Assembly (NCBI GenBank): GCA_963281255.1
Contig: OY725500.1
Span: 1,116,001-1,180,000 of the forward strand
Direction of reading: 5' to 3'
Length of the DNA stretch: 64,000 nucleotides
From: Aphrocallistes beatrix
Lineage: Eukaryota > Porifera > Hexactinellida > Sceptrulophora > Aphrocallistidae
The notes beneath the pieces were generated by a model, which saw only the letters and a list, made by a program, of their open reading frames with translations, was not told the DNA's origin and searched no databases. Of the stretch, positions 55,903 through 64,000 are shown one piece after another (the stretch's first letter is position 1; every line of letters begins with the position of its first letter). Position numbers and translations under genes: made by a program.

Positions 55903-56727
55903 CAATTACATGATATGCTCCACAGATATCATGAATATGTCGTCCCAAACACCCTTCTCTTTGATTTTCTCAAGAACTCAAACGAAGTTACCATGGTATG
56001 AATTACCCATATAGTAGTATTTATTGGGTACTGCTGTTTTCATATAATACCCAATTAACGATTTCTAGTTAAAAAAAACAATAGCAATATATTACTAATC
56101 TAATATATTCTGTCATATTTATAAAAAAACACATTTTGTTTTATAGAAAAGGACAATAAAAAGAAGAGTTATCAAGTTGGACAACAGATTTGTATTCTCA
56201 ATTCGGAGATGCATTAGCAGTTAAATACACAGAAAAAGTGTTGTATGGAGTGGTAAACTCATATTAATTAGCACAAATTAATAGGGAAAATTTTCGATAC
56301 AACAATGGGGCAGAATTATACAAATTTTGATATCATTTTGGTACAAAAAAATGGTATTTTAATGCAATGCTTCATTTATGACCCTTTCCCCGTAATTAAA
56401 CCATAAAATCGATTTGAATATGTATATGTTCCACACCAAATAGGAATTGTATAGCGAATGAATCGGATTGACATAAAAATGCGTTATTCTACATTATTCG
56501 TGATGATATCATCACCACAAATAAATACACTAATAAGTTATCTCTAGTTAACGTCAACTTCAAGGTATAAGTAACTACAGCATCTTCAAGGTTACGAATG
56601 ACAATATCACAGGTCTATCCCATATTAACCAATTACGTATATTAAATTCTACTGTTAAATTAAAACCCTGAAATCGTTAATCGGCAAATTTGTCACATTC
56701 TGAGTCAAGGTGTGAAAATATTAATAA
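55903..56727. other. Gene-free AT-rich stretch
   Basis: No coding region found. 56600-56720 ('ccctgaaatcgttaatcggc', 'cacattctgagtcaaggtg') is an inverted match to 58225-58320 and 40980-41070, DNA that tends to lie beside the Helitrons. Confidence 0.45.
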
Positions 56728-57284
56728 CAAGCGCGCTTCGCTTGCTTGCGCTGCGCGGCTGGCGGACACTTCGTGTCCGCCTGAGGCTCCCTTCGGTCGC
56801 CTGGGGTCACATTCGTTAATTATAAGGGAGATAACATCTTTAAATATGTCCATCTTAGTGTTAAAATCGATATCACTCGAAAAATCACCAAATTTGTCAA
56901 TTTTTAAATGTTTGATGAGTAATGATGACGTCATAACAAAGTGATGAGTCATCATTTTTTGATGATAGCTGCATCATATGTGAGGCATGTTAGTATACAG
57001 ATTCTATTAAAATTTCAGCCTTCTATATCATTTAATGGCTGAGTTATGCTCGAATAACTGTATTGCTTAACTTTTAAAAATGTGACAATGACGTCATAAT
57101 TCCATGATGAGTGGACATTTTGCTCTGAGCTCAGAACTTACTGGAGCCATAGCCAAAAGACTTCCACATGCCAAAAATCAGTCTTCTACGCCTGGCAGTT
57201 TCTTCAATCAATTCGTTACAGAGAGATATAGATATAGATATATAAATAAATAAATATACATTAATCGAGTTTTAATAGTAAGGA
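56728..57284 (-). mobile_element. Helitron-like element, 557 bp, clean copy
   Basis: On the minus strand it begins TCCTTACTATTAAAACTCG at 57284 with A outside, and ends with CAAGCGAAGCGCGCTTG at 56728 with T outside. It has a second GC-rich stem upstream of the end ('gcggacacgaagtgtccgcc'). Best reference copy for this subfamily. Confidence 0.85.
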
Positions 57285-57344
57285 TTCTTAAATTAGACTA
57301 ACGATATAACTTCTTCCAACTTCCAATTTCAACTTGAATATGTA

Positions 57345-57910
57345 CAGGGTGTATCATAAGTGCTGTCGTATTATATAATTTACATTTATGATCGTTTATT
57401 CAATGTACGTAGAAGATTCAATTTTATTTACCAATGTAATTCTCCAGATCTATTAATTACTTCACTAATGCGATTAGGCATATCATTTATTAGATTTTGA
57501 AGAATCTTAGGTTCAACCCGTACCCACTAGCGTGCAGACTTCAGGGAGTTTACTGAGCTTTTCTCCAAGTATAGCCCATAAATTTGGCCAGTCAACCTTC
57601 GCCCAATACCTTGGTAAATTCGCTGTGCACCTAACCTGGGTTAGCTTGGCCGTGCGCGCTGGAGCACCATCCTGCATAAAAATGGCTTGAGACATGTTTT
57701 CAAGCAAAGCTCGTTCCAGAATTGTACCAGAATCTGATGTTCGGTTAACTGCATTCATGCAAGTGGGTTTCAAGATGTTCTCAGGATAATACTCTCCATT
57801 TACACCCGGTTTTTGAGTAATAATATGGAGTTCTGACAGTACCCTATGCGACATCATGCCCCAAACCTGAATTTTCGCCTGAAACTTGACACTTTTGAAA
57901 GGCTGAACTC
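57345..57910 (-). pseudogene. Tc1/mariner transposase fragment
   Basis: One terminal repeat remains (CAGGGTGTATCATAAGTG at 57345, with TA at 57343-57344). On the minus strand lie the last two thirds of a mariner-type transposase: 'YPENILKPTCMNAVNRTSD', then 'FMQDGAPART' with the second catalytic D, then 'RYWAKVDW' running straight into 'NLWAILGEKL'. The usual 'NSPDLNPIE' between them is missing, so the last catalytic residue is lost. The closing residues continue in another frame ('VEPKILQNLINDMPNRISE'). The N-terminal DNA-binding part and the other end are gone. A dead plain DNA transposon, related by its end to the MITE at 14236. Confidence 0.82.
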
Positions 57911-58333
57911 CTAGTATAGATGTCTTATGTCAAGATCGGCGTGCGACGTCCATATGTACGTCCGTCAGTCTGCTCGCTCCTGGAAATTCGATTGGATCAA
58001 ATTTAGACCATATATTCCTTATATGATGGAGATTTGAACCTGTGTGCAAATTCTGAAATATTTTTACATCTTTCCACAAAAAGTGTTAAAATATATTAGT
58101 CAATCAGAATCCAGGGATTTACCATTACAATTTGCATTGATTTCATTGATTAATAGGGATTATACCTAACTCAATGAACATAGTTGGAATTACTCTGTAG
58201 TCTAATTTTAGAATTATGTAAACATATTTTCACACCTTGACTCAGAATGTGACAAATTTGCCGACCAACGATTTCGGGGGTTTAATTCAACAGTAGAATT
58301 TAATATAATTGGTTAATATGGAATAGACCTAAC
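57911..58333. other. Gene-free repeat DNA
   Basis: 57960-58330 matches 40720-41100 ('tctgctcgctcctggaaatt', 'gggattatacctaactcaat', 'gactcagaatgtgacaaatt'). No coding frame. It is a dispersed repeat of unknown type. Confidence 0.45.
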
Positions 58334-58482
58334 CATAGCCTACTGTATATAAGGCCTCACAGTAACTTGCGGATTTGGGACTAGGGATGCGGTAGAAGAT
58401 GGTTGAACTAATACATGAGCTGCCTTAAATAATTAACAAAGCACAATAGAGCTTAGGAATGTATTACCAGCATATATAAATA
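58334..58482. mobile_element. One end of a snapback element, cut off
   Basis: Starts CATAGCCTACTGTATATAAG and follows 54841-54990 for about 145 bp, then stops at the Helitron end at 58483. The other arm is absent. Confidence 0.7.
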
Positions 58483-58556
58483 CAAGCGCGCTTCGCTAGC
58501 TTGCGCTGCGCGGCTGGCAGACACTTTGTGTCCGCCGGAGGCCCCCTTTAATACTA
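58483..58556 (-). mobile_element. Helitron 3' stub at the receptor F breakpoint
   Basis: About 70 bp of the Helitron 3' end (CAAGCGCGCTTCGC on the plus strand, A58482 outside) joined directly to receptor coding DNA at about 58557. The rest of the element is missing. Confidence 0.7.
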
Positions 58557-60339
58557 TCTGTACTCGTTAGATATTGAAAGCATTTTTGAAACCATATCGT
58601 TCGATATCGATGAATAAACTCGAAATGAACAAATCGAGTGTCATTGATACAATAGTGTCAGCAGGATATAGAATCATACTTTTCAACGCCTTTGGTGTTA
58701 CTGTCAACAGGTTTTATTGTCGTATAAGTAACAGAAGTTTGAATTTTGAAGAATTCACCTTCATTGCACAGGAAATCGATCCAGAAAGTTGGAAGAATTC
58801 TACAATATGTCCATTAGAACATCTTCAAGAATTAGTAAAAGGTACCATCGGAATTATCGAATATGCCCGAGTTGAAGATTTGGTTTCCATGAGTCGATAT
58901 ACTATTTCAGGTATTCCAACTGCAACTCTAGCCACAGAATATGGACTGCATGATTCATCTCCCTCCAATTCTGAAATATGGGATGTAATGAGTCTCTATA
59001 TGTATGACGGTATCAGACCATTAGTGAGGGATATACTCCAGAGCTATATCGTAGATACCTCCCTTATCTCCTTTATTACAACATCCACAAGGAACAGTTC
59101 AAAAGTGTGACAGGAGATGTTGATTTTGAAAATGGTTTACGAGTAACGCATCAAGCACAGATATTGGAGTATTCATTCACAGAAACACACTTTCGAGGTT
59201 TGTACGTAAACTTACCTTCAGATCTTTCTCAAGTAGAAAACCTCACAAAAGCTAGTTTAATTAATGCTTCAAACTTTATCTACTGGGACCCTACATCATC
59301 GGACGGAGTCGAAAACAAATACTCTCACATATCCATCTTCATCCTAGCCACACTGTTAGCATTCGCAGTAGTAGTGTACATCTTCATTCTCATCATAATC
59401 ATCGCAGTCGCAGTTTACAAAAAGTATCCTCCTGCCACATGCTCGGAACCCTACATGAATATCTTCCTTCTCAGCGCAAACCTGCCTCTCCTTGTGTTCG
59501 CGGTTCTTCTCACCATCGATGGGAAATTCGCATACTTCGAATCGAATTCACCTGAATGCAGTCTATATTGTCATGTCCTTGTCTGGCTAGCAAGTGTGAC
59601 TTGTAGCTTGATTCTGGGTGGAGTAGTGGCTAAAGCGTTGAAGTTGTACGCTTTGTGGGTGTTGAACCGATTTGATAAGAAAATCAGAAAGTTTCTCCGA
59701 TTCCGTTTCCTCGTGCTCCTCCCTATCCTCCTCGCCTCCATAGACACGCTGGTGATAGCATTGTGGGGAATCTTTAAGCCAATTCAATATGAGTCATATA
59801 TCATGAAATCTGACGTAGTTGATCCTCCTCTCTACCGATTAGCATTCTGTAAATTTGGTCCTGATGCACCCCTATTCATTCTACTTATCATCAAAGTAGC
59901 ACTGATTATGATTTCCATTTTCCTTGCTTATCATTTGCGAAATATCACACATAAATCACGTTACACCTTCATCATAAGCTTCATCATATACAGCGTGTCA
60001 TTCTTCTCCATTTTCATTGTGTTTGTGATTGGATTCGTGAATCATTTCGACACAAAGATAGGATTAGCCTCATTCATGTCCATACTGGCTGCTGCCATTA
60101 CAGCATCAATCATTGGTATCCCTGTTTTGTACTATCTGTACAAAGATCCTAACGGTAAAACACTCTTCAATGTGAATAACATGAAGGAATTTCCTGAAGA
60201 TGACAACCTCCTACGTCAACGTATTGAAGCTCTGGAAAGGGATCTAGAGGTTTACACGACAGACATTCCATCGTCTAATAATTATGCTTCAGGAACTATT
60301 GGCGGGTACTCCAAATTAGAAGTAGAGAAAACATTGTAA
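58557..60339 (+). pseudogene. Receptor F: truncated, multiply broken C/D-type receptor
   Basis: Homology to D begins at 'ctcgttagatattgaaagca', about residue 190 of D, so the signal peptide, the first third of the ligand domain and the promoter are gone. Breaks in what remains: a stop near 58614 with a short indel in 'GATGAATAAACTCG'; a 25-bp loss after 'ATGTATGACGGTAT' near 59012, which shifts the frame; and one lost codon ('HKSQRYT' is 'HKSRYT'). From 59107 the frame is open through all seven helices to the usual tail end 'GGYSKLEVEKTL'. The membrane domain is nearly identical to D. It cannot make a normal receptor; a short membrane-only product from an internal Met is possible but has no known promoter. 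Confidence 0.88.
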
Positions 60340-61775
60340 CAGTCAAAGTCTTTTGTATCCTACCTTGTTAGTAAAGAAAACTCTCCGCATAAAAAGCATT
60401 AAACTCGCGCGAAATAATTAGCTTTTATAGGCAATCAGCTGCAGAAATGTATGTTTTGTACAAAATGACATGCTGCATTAAATTTATGTTTATTACAGTA
60501 TACAATATATGAATAGAGTGATTTTGTCCAAATCATCCCAAGGGGGAAGATTAAATTGAGTTAACTACTCACAGGGGTACGAGTGAATAGGATCTCACAC
60601 CCATGAAATGGGGAAGGGTATGTGACATTATTTCCCTATGGACGCTAGACATATTTTCTCTGGGGAGGAGGGGGATCTAGATATACAATTTGGCCGACGC
60701 GACGCACTTACATCGCCGACAAAATAATCAATATTGTTAGTTCGCCGACTATACTATGCATAGTAGCCAACTTCTGAAATGAGTGCCTCCTTATATTTTT
60801 ATTTTCTTCATAACGGATTTTTGGGGAATACCATAAATGTGAGATAAATTAAATTTGGACACAAGATGTAGATCTTTTTGGGAAGAAGAAGCTAATGTGT
60901 AGTTATATGTCGGAAGTCCCAGAAGTAAGTGTCTACAATAAACATGAGATTGAGGAATTGTTCTGCTTAGGGTGTAGATGACTAAATGTTATTATTCAAC
61001 AGGGAAATTACGAATCCAATAATGACATAACATGAAGGTATTGGTATTTACTATATATTTTTTTAAATCACAAAATCAAGATTTTTTTAATTTTTTAGGG
61101 TGATTTTAATCAATGATTTTAATCAAATGATTATAATCAAACAACCATGGGTGGGCCGGGCCGACCTTGCGTTTGTGAGTTTGTTATATCAACAATTTCA
61201 AATATTCTAGATTATTTCATTTCATTTCTTCCAGATTGCAAGGTTGTATTTAATATCGTATTTCTTAGGTTATTTAACAGTCATCAGCCATAGTTATTTT
61301 GAGAAACATACTTTCCAGGATAGTTCAGGTAGACGTGGGCTATACGCTTGTTTGCTTCGGGCCTCGGGTCAAGTACGTCGGGCCGGGCCGGGTCTTGGGC
61401 CTGGGTCCAGACCCGTTGCGACCTCTAATAGGAATCTTCCTATGCAATTCCTGAACTGGATTAATAACAAAGAAATATAATAATTCGTACAGTTAAATTA
61501 AAAATATACAAGAGACTATGTTAACAAACACATCCATTCTTGACAATGTCATAGACACAACAAACTTGGAAATAACAAGCAACTAGTACTGTAAATCAGA
61601 TTCCGTTATAAAACTCTAACCAGATTTTTGTTACTATTTTGAAGGTGTTGGCTATAAAAATATTTTCACCAAGAGAGAGTGGATCTGAATTATATATTTA
61701 GAACCATGGATATTAAAAGCACGTTGTGTTCAGCGTGACTTCTTCATGCACGAAATACAACACCCATCCTCCCTC
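60340..61775. other. 3' flank of receptor F, duplicated block
   Basis: Nearly identical to 32189-33624, including the GGGCCGGGCC block (about 61147-61425) and the unfilled snapback site (61508-61514). Identity to the C block is higher than to the D block, so C and F blocks split most recently. Non-coding. Confidence 0.6.
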
Positions 61776-64000
61776 TCAATTGCTGTCTACGTCCATGTCG
61801 TCTGGATACTTGCTGTGGACTGTTGTATCCGGGTCTTCATCATCTTTCTATATAAATGGCACAATTAGCACAAGTTTGTCACCATGGCATGGAGCTTGGT
61901 TGTAATATTAATGGAAGACAGTAATATTTGATATTAAATCAGGGCCCACAGAAAGTTAAAAAATTCAAAAACCACACAAGTAATATTTCTTTATATTATT
62001 GCATAATTGCTGTGTAATTGGGAGGTATCTTGACAAATTGAACAAATTAGCTATAAGTAGGTAGGTAGGTTAATATTAACATACTCGTAGTCGTGATAGC
62101 CGCATTTGCGTTGTGGCTGAAGAATTTGTTAGAGCCAAGATAGTCTCAATCTAGAATAACACACAAAATCAGATTTAATAACTCATTCTATAAAGCTTAG
62201 TATTAGAATGTGAATATTCCAAACAACATACCACAGGATCTCTGAGTGGGTCGGAGACTAGCTCTTGTGTGCTGCCGTCGTCACCACCACCCAGTCTGGT
62301 CCCGGTGCCAGTGAACGCCTTGCTCTGCTTGGCTTGACTGTGGATAACCCCGGAGAACGACTTGTGACTCAGTCCTGAACCCGACTCTCCATCCCAGTTC
62401 CCCACTGTAGATGTAATGTAACGTAACAAGGATAACATTGCAGTTTTAATGAAAGGAAAATAGTTTACTGATCAAAACTAATGTACGTACCGTCTTTCTC
62501 TGAACAAGCGTCCGGAGCTTAGTTCTTAATGCACCATAAACCCCCAGAGTTCAAAGGTTTAAAGCGCCATATGTTGAAAAACAGTCAGATTTGTAACAGA
62601 TAAACGATTTCCAATCCCAATACTAATCACTAAGAGTATTCACAAATACAACTAGGCATAACAAATGGTTTCCATACCTTAAAATGTTCGCATCTTATCT
62701 AACCCCGGCGCTTATTTAGAGAAAAACGGTATGTGTATCTGCTAATATTTTGTATATAATTAATTAAGTAGAAATAGCTGTCTTAAATGCTTGGTAACAA
62801 GATGTGTCCCCGTATATCTATGAACCCTTCCTTCGGTGTGGTAATATAAACAGAAGACAATGTGGAATAATAACTAACGCTGTATTCTAGCCTCCTTCTT
62901 CCTCTCTTCCACCATTTCCAGAACTTTATCGGTGATAGGCTGTACATGCATATGCACTCCATCTGCAGAATAAGAGGCAATAATAGCTTAAGTATGTGAA
63001 ATAAATCAATAAGAAAAACAAATAAACAAACAAACAAACCATAGCACAAGAAAAATTCGTCTTCTTGCTTGTTATAAAAGAAAGTTTTTCCAGGCATCAT
63101 ATCGCATTGGAAATGGGAACTCGTCGAAGTTTCTGAATCAAAGTTCTCCATAAACATGTTATAGTACTGGCCTCCTCTCTGAAAGTACTCGCGCTTAGCA
63201 GCAACGATGTCGAATATGTCTACTTTATCCCTCAGCCCGTTAGTTAACTCTAGGAGTGCGTCTCTTGGCGAACTGGACCAGTTGGACTGTCGTTTAGGGG
63301 ATTCTTGGGCTGGACGCTTGGGGGTGGGGTTATACGCGTTGGAGGAGGAAGGGGAGTAGGGAGGGGGGAGAGATGGTTCTATATTTTCAACTGTTATGCT
63401 GTCTCCGCTTGAAACCTAGATTATGGACCAAAATAATACAATTATCATTTTATTAGTTCAATTGAAGGTACAGTTGCATAATTGAACAACAACAAACTAG
63501 ATACAAGTTCATGTTGAGACTGAATAGTTGATTTGTTACAAAGTACATAGTACTGGAGTACTGCAAATCAATAATTTGATATGGCAAAAACAAACCTGCT
63601 CTGTTATACAATGCAAATTAGAGTAAAGCAAATTGATGGATAAATTTAGCACAAACATTGCACTCTCATAAATCGATACTCTATTGCGATGTAGAAATGT
63701 TCTAGAATATAATAGAACATTAACTTTCTGAACAAACAAGATTGGAATGAAATGCAAAATGTCTTTAATTGAACTAACCATGAGAGGCTCGGTTGGTTCC
63801 ATTTTCAAGATTTTAGGCGGGAATCCCATTTTGAATTTCTGTTTACTCTCACTGATCCCGAACTCAGTCTCTGCCAGCTGTACCAGCCTCCCGAAGGAGA
63901 GTTCAGGAGTGATGTCCACCACGACACTCCGAGTGCCGGACCCCTCCTGCTTGTAGGTCAGTTTGAAGCTCTTCTTCACCACTTTCGGCTGAGTGGACTC
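61776..64000 (-). CDS. p97/VCP-cofactor-like gene, C-terminal exons (VCPIP1-type candidate), runs off the window
   Basis: Six exons on the minus strand with GT-AG borders and matching phases: 64000-63779 (UBX-like fold: 'GTRSVVVDITPELSFGRLV', then the 'GFPPKILKM' loop), 63415-63040 ('VSSGDSITVENIEPS' ending the fold, a proline-rich linker, then 'KREYFQRGGQYYNMFMENF'), 62962-62879 ('GVHMHVQPITDKVLEMV'), 62404-62232 (SHP-like box 'FTGTGTRLGGG'), 62150-62085 and 61847-61776 (end 'DDMDVDSN', stop TGA). UBX-like folds and SHP boxes (F-x-G-x-G-x-x-L) are both known to bind the ATPase p97. The pairing, and likeness to the OTU-family UBX-like domain, suggest a VCPIP1-type deubiquitinase; its catalytic part would lie outside the window. 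Other p97 cofactors remain possible. This is the only copy whose frames stay open throughout. It faces receptor F tail to tail. Confidence 0.7.
62994..62995. other. Empty site of the Helitron found at 34844-35492
   Basis: The intron here reads 'agcttaagta' then 'tgtgaaataaatc' with nothing between. In the copy-2 intron the same two halves are separated by the 649-bp element, exactly between A and T. Confidence 0.88.

Noticed and set aside
61244-61480. 78-codon frame with 'GRRGLYACLLRASGQVRRAG'
   Set aside because: It comes from the GC-rich MITE-like block, which is also at 32995-33270; no coding conservation beyond shared DNA.
61776-64000. Tail gene as YOD1
   Set aside because: YOD1 has its UBX-like domain at the N-terminus before the OTU domain; here the fold is followed by a long C-terminal tail with an SHP-like box. 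VCPIP1-type fits better, though not proven.

Overview
The window looks like AT-rich nuclear DNA of a marine invertebrate. A demosponge such as Amphimedon is my best guess (inference). The grounds are tandem, intronless GABA-B-type class C receptors, intron-bearing host exons with GT-AG junctions, and very dense Helitron, hAT, Tc1/mariner, pogo/Tigger and foldback DNA. No rRNA, tRNA, operon or CRISPR array was seen.

Layout. 0-7 kb: decayed repeats, a BED-finger hAT transposase fragment, and a Ginger-like transposon (3485-6980) with integrase and OTU-protease parts. 7.0-26.1 kb: a large inverted duplication. Its arms (about 7030-12700 and 20911-26145) each carry a whole receptor, A on the minus strand and B on the plus strand. 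The 8.2 kb spacer holds two hAT elements, a mariner MITE, a split Helitron and a Gypsy-type fossil. 26-47 kb: receptors C (one in-frame stop), D (whole) and E (one frameshift), all on the plus strand, with broken copies of the tail of a p97/VCP-cofactor-like gene. 47-58 kb: receptor-free and full of nested transposons, including a foldback element with satellite arms (48796-50160). 58.5-60.3 kb: receptor F, truncated and broken. 61.8-64 kb: the best copy of the p97-cofactor tail, running off the window edge.

The receptors have a signal peptide, a periplasmic-binding-protein-like ligand domain, seven membrane helices and a short coiled-coil tail. By ectodomain and tail they form two groups, A/B/E and C/D/F. 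Most of the membrane domain is nearly identical across both groups at DNA level, including silent sites, which suggests gene conversion. A TATA box lies about 36-50 bp before the shared start codon of A-E.

Segments downstream of C, D and F are copies of one duplicated block. Because blocks and arms are paralogous, several transposons present in one copy and absent from another can be checked against empty sites. These give exact ends for a Helitron (34844-35492), a hAT MITE (10228-10419) and a snapback element with 7-bp target duplications (11090-12393).
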